Source of the DNA: Haematococcus lacustris
Taxonomy: Eukaryota > Chlorophyta > Chlorophyceae > Chlamydomonadales > Haematococcaceae
Reading direction: 5' to 3'
Length of the DNA stretch: 64,000 nt
NCBI GenBank assembly: GCA_030144725.1
Contig: JASKMD010000003.1
Location: forward strand, 10,903,447-10,967,446
This document shows, one piece after another, positions 45,561 through 55,854 of this stretch. A program made the translations under genes and the position numbers. The notes below the pieces were generated by a model. The model was given only the letters and a program-made list of their open reading frames with translations, was not told where the DNA came from and searched no databases. How positions within the stretch are numbered: the stretch's first letter is position 1; the number at the start of each line of letters is the position of its first letter.

Positions 45561-46886
45561 GTAGGTGTGTCTGGCTACGCCTATAGCACGACCAGGTGTG
45601 TCAGGCCACCACGCTGCACTTAGGCAAACGTCAGTGCAGTGCAGGACCAGGGGCAGGCGGGAGTGACCAGTGTAACCTGGCCTACCAAGCGTGCTGCAGG
45701 ATGTGGGGCGGACGGTCGAAGGCTGTGCGACCCCTTTTGTAAAGTGAAGCTGGCCAGGCCTTCAGCGCCACATACCTCTGGATGATGGCGCATACCACCA
45801 GGTCTTTACCTGCTGTTGCAGCCCCTACAGATGCTTTACACACACAAGGGGGGGCAGGGAAGTCATTCCAGGCCCACCAGCTGCTGCTGGTGCGAATGCC
45901 GGATGCTGAGCCCGCCCTGTTCCGCAGCAATCCACCGTCACACCCCTTTTTGTCGTGACTGGTAGCGTGTCAAGAGCAGGGACGCAGCCTGGACCGGGGC
46001 AGGCAACCGCAACCGCATGACAGATGACCGCATCTTGTCATGGACAACTGGTAATTAAAATGATGGCGGGTTATTGAGTGAGATACCGTAATGATTAGCC
46101 TTGTCGGTGATTTCACCAAATTAGTTCGTCACCAAATTGCATCACCAATTGTTTGAGCATGCGGCTGTCACCAAATTTGCATCAGCACCCTCAAGTTCAC
46201 CATAACTTCATGGTAGCACCCTTCCCTTCTACATATGTCATGCAAGAGGCACGCAGGAATGCTGCAGGCGCTTCAGCCTGCCTGCCTGCGGTGTGGAGTC
46301 CAGTCTCACTTGAACAGCGTGATGGACATAGCAATCACATCTGCTTTGCCAGCTGCGTGTAGCCTCGTCACTAGGGTACGCCCATATTATTATAGTTGGC
46401 TCGGATTCCTATAAAAAGCTATAATTATAGGCTATAGGACTATAATTATAGCTTGGCTCAGTGCACAGCAGCCTAGTGCGAGAGGTTCCGGGTTCGAACC
46501 CACGCAAGGACATACTTTTCACGTCAAATTAGCCTAAACTAGCCGTGAGCAGCCCGTCGACCCGCATGTTCATGGCAAGCTCATACACAAGGCAAGTGAG
46601 TTCATGAATTGATGACGGTGTGACGTTGGGAGGCGGTGATGAACAGTAGGTGTAGCAGTCCATGTTAGCTAGGCCTATGCGAAGATGTTAGTACGGTTGT
46701 GAGCTGAGGTGGGCTAGACCTGGTCAGGGTCCTGCCGACCCAAAGCAAGGTCCTGCCAACCCTGGGCAGGGTGTTACCGACCCTGTGGAGGGTCGTCACG
46801 GAGGGCCATTTTACATTCTCTCCATAATGTTAACTCTGATCGTTTGCATGTTTTCACTACAATATGACATCTCATGCACTCTCACT
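45561..46886. other. low-copy stretch with AT-rich spots
   Basis: No gene is supported apart from the tRNA-like relic listed separately. AT-rich near-palindromes (CTATAATTATAG, twice) occur at about 46420-46452. Near 46720-46800 a degenerate repeat of GGTCCTGCCAACCC-like strings is present. Confidence 0.4.
46454..46501 (+). other. tRNA-like relic with A-box and B-box
   Basis: TGGCTCAGTGC (46454-46464) fits a pol III A-box, and GGTTCGAACCC (46491-46501) is a perfect B-box at a tRNA-like spacing. However, no 7-bp acceptor stem forms and the T stem has only three good pairs. It is best read as a tRNA-derived SINE head or a decayed tRNA rather than a working tRNA. Confidence 0.45.
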
Positions 46887-46940
46887 GCCTAGTGCCTAGT
46901 GCCTAGTGCCTAGTGCCTAGTACCTAGTGCCTAGTGCCTT
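46887..46940. repeat. (TAGTGCC)n heptanucleotide repeat
   Basis: About seven copies of CTAGTGC, one with a change to CTAGTAC. Confidence 0.85.
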
Positions 46941-46965
46941 GCAACACCACAAAAGACATGTATCG

Positions 46966-47634
46966 CTGGGCTGGGCTGGGCTGGGCTGGGCTGGGCTGGG
47001 CTGGGCTGGGCTGGGCTGGGCTGGGCTGGGCTGGGCTGGGCTGGGCTGGGCTGGGCTGGGCTGGGCTGGGCTGGGCTGGGCTGGGCTGGGCTGGGCTGGG
47101 CTGGGCTGGGCTGGGCTGGGCTGGGCTGGGCTGGGCTGGGCTGGGCTGGGCTGGGCTGGGCTGGGCTGGGCTGGGCTGGGCTGGGCTGGGCTGGGCTGGG
47201 CTGGGCTGGGCTGGGCTGGGCTGGGCTGGGCTGGGCTGGGCTGGGCTGGGCTGGGCTGGGCTGGGCTGGGCTGGGCTGGGCTGGGCTGGGCTGGGCTGGG
47301 CTGGGCTGGGCTGGGCTGGGCTGGGCTGGGCTGGGCTGGGCTGGGCTGGGCTGGGCTGGGCTGGGCTGGGCTGGGCTGGGCTGGGCTGGGCTGGGCTGGG
47401 CTGGGCTGGGCTGGGCTGGGCTGGGCTGGGCTGGGCTGGGCTGGGCTGGGCTGGGCTGGGCTGGGCTGGGCTGGGCTGGGCTGGGCTGGGCTGGGCTGGG
47501 CTGGGCTGGGCTGGGCTGGGCTGGGCTGGGCTGGGCTGGGCTGGGCTGGGCTGGGCTGGGCTGGGCTGGGCTGGGCTGGGCTGGGCTGGGCTGGGCTGGG
47601 CTGGGCTGGGCTGGGCTGGGCTGGGCTGGGCTGG
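46966..47634. repeat. pure (CTGGG)n pentanucleotide block, 669 bp
   Basis: About 134 units without an interruption. All frames on both strands are open (GWAGL and SPAQP repeats) for the same reason as the (GCCCC)n block. Confidence 0.98.
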
Positions 47635-48454
47635 AGTGGGGAGGGGGGTATGAACACTGTCTGGAACACAGTCTGAACTCCTGGCTGCTGGCATCACGCT
47701 TAATCTACCCTAACAACAAGGTGGCACTCCTGAATTCCTGGCTGCTCCTGTCATGCTCCAGCTGTCCACAACTGCAAGCAATCATAGGTCAGCTAAGGCT
47801 TAGCAAGCAGATGAACAAGATGAACACCCCAGCTGCATGTGCACTCACCGGAATTCCAAGCTGACGCTCCAAGCGCCTCCTACCTGCTGCTCTTGGCTAC
47901 TGCTCATGCGACGATGACCGTCGACCGTCGCTCATGCGACGATGAACATTTCGGATGATCAGGCTGATTTAGTTGGCGCGCATAGTGAGGCCTTTGACCT
48001 GGTTCTACACCTGAGCGCCTGTGCTTTCCTTCCCTCCAAAGGTTTGCGTGGTGGTATGGGCAAACTTGGGCAGACCATCCGACCCTAGCGCATTGGGGTC
48101 ATCGGGGCTAGGCGCAGCCATCGCGCTGGTCGGCGGTGGAAGCGGATGCAAGGTTCGAGGGGCTATAAAAGCTATAAAAGTGCTCAAGCCATATAAAACT
48201 ATAAATATAACTATAGTCGGGCCGGTCGCTCCCTACTCGTCACTGAAACCACACCCTAAGCTTGCCAGGCTGTGAAGGATTGTTCAAATTGCAGCATGCA
48301 GGCAGCTTGGGTGGGCCTGATGGCTGCTTGTTGCAGACTTTCATTATCCGTGACCAAGGTTGCTTCAACCTAGCTGTTTCAACCTAACCTTGCCACTCCC
48401 TTTAAGGCCCAGCAGATGATGTGCATGACTGTGGGCATGTGGCCTTGCCTTACA
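47635..48454. other. spacer with direct repeat and TATA-like runs
   Basis: No gene is clearly supported. CTCATGCGACGATGA is repeated directly at about 47905 and 47931 and encloses GACCGTCGACCGTC. CTATAAAAG occurs twice at about 48163-48180. Confidence 0.35.
48005..48121 (-). CDS. possible first exon of an unknown gene
   Basis: A minus-strand ATG at 48121 opens MAAPSPDDPNALGSDGLPKF with natural-looking composition. Tandem TATA-like CTTTTATAG boxes lie about 45-60 bases upstream of it. The frame stops at 48005 after 38 residues and no downstream exon is recognised. It may be a promoter and first-exon fragment of a transposon or a duplicated gene. Confidence 0.2.
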   Translation of the reverse strand: MAAPSPDDPNALGSDGLPKFAHTTTQTFGGKESTGAQV

Positions 48455-48722
48455 GTGCGTTTCCAATGCGTGGGAGTTGGGAGCTGGGAGTCAGCTGTGA
48501 CACGCCTGATAAAATGTTCGCATGGGTCAGTTTGGGTCACACAGGCCACCTCAGGACATCGCGTTTGCACCAGCCCGCTCTATAGCTCAAGCCGTGTCTG
48601 TGTCGCTGGCCTCCAGTACGGCCGCGATGGTGGTGGGCGAAGATGTTTCCCCGCGGATGAGCCTATAGTAGTGGTCTCTATCACTGGGCATCGCACAAAT
48701 TGTTCCAGCGACGCGTTGCAAA

Positions 48723-49209
48723 ATCACGTGACTGTCCAGTCGAGCGCAACAGGAGCCGGAGGTGCATCTCTAGTCCTAGTTGGCCCTGGTACGTGGCGTG
48801 ATATTAATAAACGCGACATGCCCCATGCCTTGCCTGACCAGATTTCGGTGTTACTCTGACTTGCGCCAGGCACTAGCCAGGGCTCCATCCACGACTGTTG
48901 GCACACACATGTATCCGTAGCAAGCACATCTACACAACAGGTAAGGTTACTGCAACATGCAAGTGAGGTGTGAGTGTCAGCTTCACAGCAAGCTCATGGC
49001 ACGCCCAGCCATGCCACAGCCATGGCAACTAATAAAATGGTATGCCTCTTAGCCTGTGGCCTGTTTGCACCCAAATGAAAGTATAGCCCAAGTTTCATTT
49101 GGCACTGACGATGCGTTCAGCACTAACATGGGTATGCAACCCCCCAACCTCATGTCCTCTCACTACCACCATGTGCCATCCTATTCGGCTGCAGGAAGGC
49201 ATGCCAAGG
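48723..49209 (+). repeat. left arm of a ~485-bp inverted repeat
   Basis: It starts ATCACGTGAC and is the reverse complement of 53837-54321. The outer ~200 bp are visibly diverged, at roughly four in five positions identical. The inner ~270 bp are almost identical. The inner end includes a splice acceptor-like TTCGGCTGCAG and the first codons of the transposase exon. Confidence 0.9.
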
Positions 49210-52200
49210 TTCCAGCACCCCAACCAGGGCAAATGCGTGCTCTGTTGCAAGTGCACTTGCCCCAACGTCACCAGGGTGTTCTATGCATGGGTAGCTGTGG
49301 GTGTGCACCAGGGGGAGGATGGGATGGAGGTGGCATGGCGATTGCGTCATGAAGCCTTGCGCCTTAAGGGTAGCCTCGCTCGTGCCCCCGAGTACAAGCT
49401 GTACGCCATTGGGCCAGCCAGTGTTGTGGACAGCCAGTTGAAAGCGGCTTGTGAAGCCAAAGACCTAGCCCTCATTGCTCACTATGGCTGTGTACAGCTT
49501 TGTCAGAAACGGCACCAAGCTGCGAATGGAGCACCACTGTTCTTCCAAGAGCATGACCAGCAGGGGTTGCCAGCGCCTGCAGCCAGGATGGTGGGGGAGG
49601 CCTCAACTCCTCCTTCCCGGTGTCCACCCACCCTCCCAGCAGCTTGTAGCAGCGAGGGGCAGGGAGGGGCAGGGCTGCTGGGGCAGGGGGTTGGGCTGGC
49701 GCATGTGGCTGCAGGTCCTGCCCGGCGTCCTCCCACCATCCTGGCAGCTGGCAGCAGCGAGGGGCAGGGAGGGGCAGGGCTGCAGGGGCAGGGGGCTGGG
49801 CTGGCGCATGTGGCTGCAGGTCCTACCCGGCGTCCTCCCACCATCCTGGCAGCTGGCAGCAGCGAGGGGCAGGGAGGGGCAGGGCTGCAGGGGCAGGGGG
49901 CTGGGCTGGCGCATGTGGCTGCAACTGCCGCACAACGCCCGGTGTCCGGCCGCAGCGAGGGGCCCGCCACACAATCACGTGGAGGTTAGTGGCCATGCAT
50001 CATATGTTTGTTTGCATCACATGTTCCTGTAGACCTCCTTGTTGCAGATCCTTAGTGCAGGGTGCATGCCCCATGGTGCATGCTATTTTGTGTGTTTCTT
50101 GCAGGGTTCAAGGACACATTGCTGCAGCATCAGAAGGATGAACATTCCATGGAGTTAGAAGTAGCCGCTATCCGGCACAGCCTACAACTTGCTGGGCAGG
50201 GGGCGACACCAAAGCTGAGCGACAGGTTGGTACTTACAAAGCTCCTCAATACTATACAATGAAATCTTGTACGACAGCAGGTAGAGAACGCTACAACAAA
50301 CAACATCTTCAGCCCTCAACCTTGCCTCAATCTTGCTCGTCATGCAGGACCCTTCTTCCTCTGCCACACAGCCTTACCAGGGAACCAATGTCACCTTCAA
50401 ACCGCCAAGCTTCATGGTAAGATACCTCAACATCAGCATCAACCATCGCTCACATGCACTTAATGCACTAGTTCTCACTTGCACTCAAGTCAGATGCCCC
50501 CTTTGTTGTGCGTGCAGCATTCTATCGGTCAACGGGCAGCTGTGGCAGTTCAGTGACACATGGGCACGTGACTCATGCCCTCCTTACCTACCGGCTGTCC
50601 GCTTGCCGGCCACCTTTCACCACCTCCCAGCACCGAACCAACACCCCACTCAACTCCTCCAAGCATCAGCCCCACCCCTCCTCCAACCCCTCCTCCTACA
50701 CCCACCACCCCTCCCGCTGGCACCCCCTTTCCCGCATATGCCGACCCTCCCTCCGCTGGCCCTCCCCCTCCTCCCCCTCCTCCCGCAGCTGCAGCTGCCA
50801 TCCTTTCATCCACACCCGCAGCTGACACCCCCTCCCCCAGAGCTGCGCCCCCCCCTCTGCAGCCTCACTTTGCCCCACTGCTGGTGCATCCGCCGCTGCC
50901 GCTGCCACCTCTACCAGCCCGGGTGAAGGCAAACGTGGATGAGGCAGCAGAGGCACTGCGGCGGCAGGTGCGCCACCTGCGATTGCAGCTAACAAGGCAG
51001 CGGTCCACCTCTGTGATCATGCCAACAAGCAAGCATGCAACCATTGCCAAGCTTGCCGTCAAGCATGTGAAAAGCCCACATCACATGAGGCAGCTGCTGA
51101 GCACAGCAGGACTCCTGGCAGCAGGGCAGGGGAAGGGTGGTAGATGTAACAAGGCGAGGGCAGCAGCGGGTAGCATCACCCAGTCACAGCCTGGGCAGCT
51201 TCTGCACCTAGAGGAGCCACGCAAGGGAGCAGGGCCCAGAGGCTGGTTTGACCCGCAACACTTCATGAGAGCCTTAAAGATGAAGGTCGACACTGGGCTC
51301 TCCTTCAACGCAATGCCCAAAGCGTTGCATGGCGCCTTTGCTGTTATGGCTGCTGGACAACAACTGGCGGTGTCCGTCCCAAGTGCCAGGACTTATGGCC
51401 GCGGCACGGAGGCTATTGCCCATGCAGTCACCAAGGGACAAGCACGTGAGTAGTGCATGAACCACCCACTGATGTGGCACACCTCTTGACTTGGCACGTG
51501 AGTTGATCAACACACCTCCATCTATGCACCCTCCAGACACCCTCTATGCCACCACCATGACCCACCCTCCATGCTCTGTTGTTGTGCAGGAGATGCCAGG
51601 CACATAGGCTACGGTGCCTTAGCATGGGATGGGAAGGCTAAGAGGGGCAAAGAGCTGCTGGTGCTGAAATGCCAGCATGCAATGCCCATGCCTGGCCCAC
51701 CCGCCGCCCCACCCGCCGCCCCACCCGCCGCCCCACCCGCTGCCCCACCCGCTGCCCCACCCAGCTGCCCCACCCGCTGCCCCACCCGCTGCCTCCACCC
51801 GCTGCCCCACCCGCTGATGCCCACCCACCATACCAAGTCGTTACGACTGCCGGCCACCCACTGGAGTTCACGGTTGGCTGCTTCCGCCCCTCAAGCAAGA
51901 CTGCCTTGTCACAGGCAGCAGCAATCAAGCAGTGCATGGTGGCTGTTGGGCTTTGGGGCTTGAGGGTTTTGTTTGTGGTGGTGGACAGCTGCAACGCCAA
52001 CGTCGGCATCCACAACAGCGTTGCGACCCACTTGTCCAACATGCTTCAAGGCGAGGGCATCCAGGATCACCCCGTCTATGCCATCCACTGTCTCTGTCAC
52101 ATCCTGCACAACACAGCCAAGCACGCCTTTGAGTCAGCGGGACAGAGTCAGCTGTATCAACGGACAGGCTACAACACAGCTCTGTTCTGGGTGCTTGACC

Positions 52201-53799
52201 ACATCAGTGCAGAGCTGCGCAAGGACCTGCCAGAAGGCATGCCCCTGGTGGAGGAGGCCGTTGGCACACGGTGGCTGTCGTATGCCAGGATAGCCATCTA
52301 TTGCTGCCAGCACCATGCCGAGATTGTGCATGTGTTGGACGTGCGCATCGCAGCGACTCCAGCCAGTGCCAAGGGCACACCCTCTCACACTAACCTTCTA
52401 GAGCTGCAACGGCTCTTGACCCTCTCACCTGACGTCATGGTGCAGTGCGCCGCACTGGCTGGCTTAAACCGTTGCTTCTTCCAACCCTACCTGCTGTGGG
52501 GGCAGGCAGGCAGCAGCAGGCATTTTTGCCAGTGGCATACACGCCATGACCAGGAGGTCGCACTCCTTCACCGCGTGTGCGCCCCGCCTCAGGAGGGACA
52601 GGAGTCGGCGCACCCAGCATGTGAGGTGTTCGCCGTTGCCCAACAACTTCACCTGACAACTGCATCAGCTTGGGAGGTGGTGCAACCCATCTTCCTTGAG
52701 GCCCGCCGGTACTACTGCCATCGTATGGCTTTCTTGGACCTGATGCCGTACCGCTTTGCCCAGCTGGGGGACACTGACAGCACAGCCCGGCAACGAGCGG
52801 CATGGGCAGTGTTGGGGCATTTCAGTTGTGGTGGCATGGACATGTTCGAGAGGCCACCATCAAAGGAGCTTGTCGGTGACTTGCTGGTAGGGACAAGGGC
52901 ATGGGACAAAGTGGGTAAGGGGCAGATTCTAGTGGCTACACATGCACATGCGCACATGCTTGCTCACGCACATGCCCACCACCTGCCCACAAGCATGCAA
53001 AGCATGCAAAGCTACACAACAACACCTTTAGCACATCCCACCCCTTGGCGCCTGCCTTTTGCAGCGCACGTACCTCCTTGGCGTATTGTCTTCCCGCTTG
53101 GAGCAGCTCCTTGCTCTCCTGTACAAACCAGCCCACATCACCAACGCAGCGTGTGAGACAGCATTGAAGCCGTTGAGCAGCAGCGGCGTGGAGAAAATGA
53201 GTCCAGAACAGGTGGCAGCTCACGTCAAGGCGCACATTGAGGATTTGGACACCTGGGTGCCTCACATCACCCGGGAGAGCCTGGCAGAGAGCAGGGTGGA
53301 GGACAGGGTGGCCAAGCGTCAACGCAAGGAGGACAAGCAGGCTGCAGCTGTAGCCTTCTTTGGCATAGCATCACCCTCGCTCGCCACTGCCCACCCCTCT
53401 CCCGTAGCTGCCGCTGCCACCCCCTCACCCACAGCCGGTGCTGCCACCTCCACATCTGTCTGCAAGAGGAGCGTGGGGTCCATCACTATCAGCCTGGCAT
53501 CTGTAGAGGCACGGTCAGCCTGTGGGCAAACAGCCACCATGCAGCAAGAGGAGGCAAAGCAGTATGCAGCGGACAAGGCTACAGATAAGGGCAGGCACCT
53601 GCAGGCAGTAGCTTTGTACCGCTGCAAGCTAGCTGGCAACAAGCTGCCACCAACCACCTCAAAGTTGCTGAAAAACCAGCTGCAAGAGTTGTGGGCTGTG
53701 GTGGGCAATGGGCAGCCCACCGTGAAGCCAGTGCGGAACATGCACATAGCTGATTGGTTGGATGCTCTGGCGGTGCACATGTCACCTGTCACCAACTAG
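49194..53799 (+). CDS. hAT-like transposase gene, several exons, probably frame-damaged
   Basis: Likely exons: 49194-49984 (donor GTTAGT), 50105-50225, 50348-50416 (donor GTAAGA), about 50518-51445 (donor GTGAGT), about 51590-52914 (donor GTAAGG) and 53063-53799. Exon 1 is Cys-rich at its start (KCVLCCKCTCP), a possible zinc finger, and carries a 35-residue repeat three times. A long proline-rich linker follows. The core exon has hAT-style RNase H-fold signatures: VVVDSCNANVG (acidic residue), HCLCHILHNTAK and GTRWLSYARIAIY. The frame must shift within the proline repeat at 51700-51815, and the exon 4 frame is ambiguous, so the copy may be inactive or wrongly sequenced. No clear hAT C-terminal dimerisation motif is seen. 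The usual role is DNA cleavage and strand transfer at element ends. The family call is moderate. Confidence 0.55.
49648..49960 (+). repeat. in-frame 105-bp coding repeat, three copies
   Basis: A 35-residue unit (SSEGQGGAGL...LAHVAAG) is repeated at about 49648, 49753 and 49858. Copies 2 and 3 are almost identical. The period is a multiple of three, so the exon frame is kept. Confidence 0.85.
51695..51815 (+). repeat. 12- to 16-bp proline/alanine-coding repeat with frame change
   Basis: Repeats of CCACCCGCCGCC and CCACCCGCTGCC occur in the middle of the transposase core exon. The reading frame before the repeat (GDARHIGYGALAWDGKAK) and after it (YQVVTTAGHPLEFTVGCF) differ, so a length change within the repeat broke the frame or an intron is hidden here. 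Confidence 0.7.
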
Positions 53800-53836
53800 A
53801 CCCATGCTTGCCATCACACACCTCAACAGAGACACC

Positions 53837-54321
53837 TTGACATGCCTTCCTGCAGCCGAATAGGATGGCACATGGTGGTAGTGAGAGGACATGAGGTGGG
53901 GGGTTGCATACCCATGTTAGTGCTGAACGCATCGTCAGTGCCAAATGAAACTTGGGCTATACTTTCATTTGGGTGCAAACAGGCCACAGGCTAAGAGGCA
54001 TACCATTTTATTAGTTGCCATGGCTGTGGCATGGCTGGGCGTGCCATGGGCTTGCTGTGAAGCTGACACTCACACCTCACTTGCATGTTGCAGCTAACCT
54101 TACCTATAGTGTAGATGTGCTTGCTACGGACACATGTGTGTGACAATGGTCGCGGATGGAGCCCTGGCTAGTGCCTGGCGCCGGTCACAGGAACACCGAA
54201 TTCCGGTCAGTCGAGGCATGGGGCATGTCGCTTTTGATGGTGCTGCGCCACTTACCAGATATAACTAGGACTATAGATGCACCTCCCGCCACCGTCGCGC
54301 TCGACTGGACCGTCACGTGAT
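53837..54321 (-). repeat. right arm of the ~485-bp inverted repeat
   Basis: Reverse complement of 48723-49209. It begins about 40 bases after the transposase stop at 53799 and so supplies the likely 3'UTR. It ends GTCACGTGAT. A further GTCAGCTGTGACACGCC match (48484-48500 against about 54550-54567) suggests that a much older, eroded extension lies outside both arms. Confidence 0.9.
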
Positions 54322-54674
54322 GCTGCACGGTGCTGCGATAGGCATTCTGACCCGTACGACCTTACAACAGCTAGCACCCAATAGCAAGCTTGCGTCTCAA
54401 GCACATTTGATGTGGAGGGCGCAACAGGCTTCAGGTCAGGCACAACCATCAGCGGGATACAGCGCAAAAGGACGATTGCAACGCACCAGGCGCAACTGCT
54501 ATCCGTGGCCTATGGGCTCCGTTCGTCAAAATTTGAGTTTTTCGCAGGGCGTGTCACAGCTGACTGGGAGCTGCATGGCACTTTTTTGCATGGAGGCGTT
54601 GGAGCGGGAGCTGGGAGCTGGGAGCTCGAGCCAAACACGGTGCATGCGGCCTCCATGCGGCTCCTCCGCGCTCC

Positions 54675-55498
54675 CGTTTCCAATGCTTGGAGATGGGAGC
54701 TAGGCATGCAGCCCCCATGTCTTGCGCATGTCCTCCCAGAAGGGCCTCCTGGCTCCAATGGATCCCACGCTGGGAGCCCAGTGGAGCCAGGCGCGGAGAA
54801 CATGGGGCGCTTGGAGTTGCATTTCAAATTTAAGGTTCTTGCAAGCTCTGCTCTGCTCTGCTCTGCGCTGCTCTGCGCGCCTGTGCCCCGTATCGGTCCA
54901 CTGGCAACATCTCTGAGGAGACAACGGCACAAGGCCCTCCTCCGCAGTTCTATCGCAACCTCAACATTGCGGAGCAACCTTCAGCTTCTAAACCGCTGAG
55001 CTGACCGCTAGTGTGCAGTCCTGCGTGCCTGCAAAGTTGCTGCTTGCCTGCACCTGCTTTAACTTTTAACTTGCTTTGCCCGCTTTGCGGAGAATGTTTA
55101 GCTAGTCCCGCTTGCGCGGCTTGTACAGCTGACTTGCTTCGCCCCGCTAGAGATTAGATTAGCTTGCACATCTACTACTTGCTACTCTGCTTGCCACCTT
55201 CATCCTCGCCACCACCCCAGCTAACGGGAGAAGAGCGAACTTGTTGCCAAACCTGTATTCCTGCAAACTGCAGCCACCTGTTCCAAGCAGAGTTGCACCA
55301 CAACCTGCAATAGGCAGAGATCATAGGGTTGCAAAGCACCAGCCCACCAGAGTCGTGTTGCAAACTTGTAAAATGCAGCCAAAAGGGTCCATGTAGCTCC
55401 AAGCTCCCAGATTTAGCGCAATGGAAACACCAAATCGGTGCATGGGCCCATGCGGCTCCGCTCCCAGCTCCCAGCCCCCATGCAGCCTATTGGAAACG
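54675..55498. mobile_element. 0.8-kb segment bounded by CGTTTCCAAT inverted ends
   Basis: CGTTTCCAAT at 54675 faces ATTGGAAACG at 55489-55498. Both ends continue with GGGAGCT and CATGCAGCCCCCATG-like strings. The inside (about 54885-55330) matches the non-autonomous element at 57669-58983 in several blocks: GGTCCACTGGCAACA, TTTGCGGAGAATG, CTAGCTAGTC and CAAGCAGAGTTGCACCA. It is either a separate miniature element or the right portion of the 7-kb element. Confidence 0.55.
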
Positions 55499-55501
55499 CA
55501 C

Positions 55502-55854
55502 CGTTAGCCACCACCAGCACGCTCTCAGCACCCTGCTCAGCCAAGGTGCAATCGGGCACGGCTCAGCCCGGCCCCACTGCCCCTGCACTCTGTACAGCCA
55601 ATCAACTGCCTCGCCATGTTCACAACCGCTGCCTCAGCCTCACCACCCTACCTGGAGCTCTCACAGCTACAACAATTGCCAACAGCAGGCCTATCACAGC
55701 AGGTGCTAAGCAGGTGGCAGCGTAGCAATGTTGTGACCAACCATGCACTCTCCTCAGACTCTTAGGCAGGCCATTCATGTGAGCATTAAGCTTTGGCTGG
55801 CTGAATGTCTAACACACACGAAAACAGCAATCCCACACATCACTGCTCATGCCT
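55502..55854. other. 3' flank of F-box/LRR copy 3
   Basis: CA-rich sequence with no supportable gene. It probably contains the 3'UTR and polyadenylation region of the minus-strand gene ending at 55855; no signal is certain. Confidence 0.3.

Larger units (their letters stand above)
48455..55501. mobile_element. candidate 7-kb hAT-like element with GTGCGTTTCCAAT ends
   Basis: GTGCGTTTCCAAT (48455-48467) and its exact reverse complement ATTGGAAACGCAC (55489-55501) face each other. Both are followed inward by GGGAGCTGGGAG strings. The transposase gene and long inverted repeats lie between them. No clear target-site duplication is seen, and another CGTTTCCAAT in left-end orientation lies inside at 54675. 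Nesting or a composite of two insertions is therefore possible. The same 10-13-bp termini bound the non-autonomous copies at 57669-58983. Confidence 0.5.

Noticed and set aside
43069..45586. 817-831-codon ORFs across the N gap
   Set aside because: They run through 500 unknown bases and a pure (GCCCC)n block.
49603..49974. Minus-strand ORFs opposite the 105-bp coding repeat
   Set aside because: They are shadows of the in-frame plus-strand repeat.
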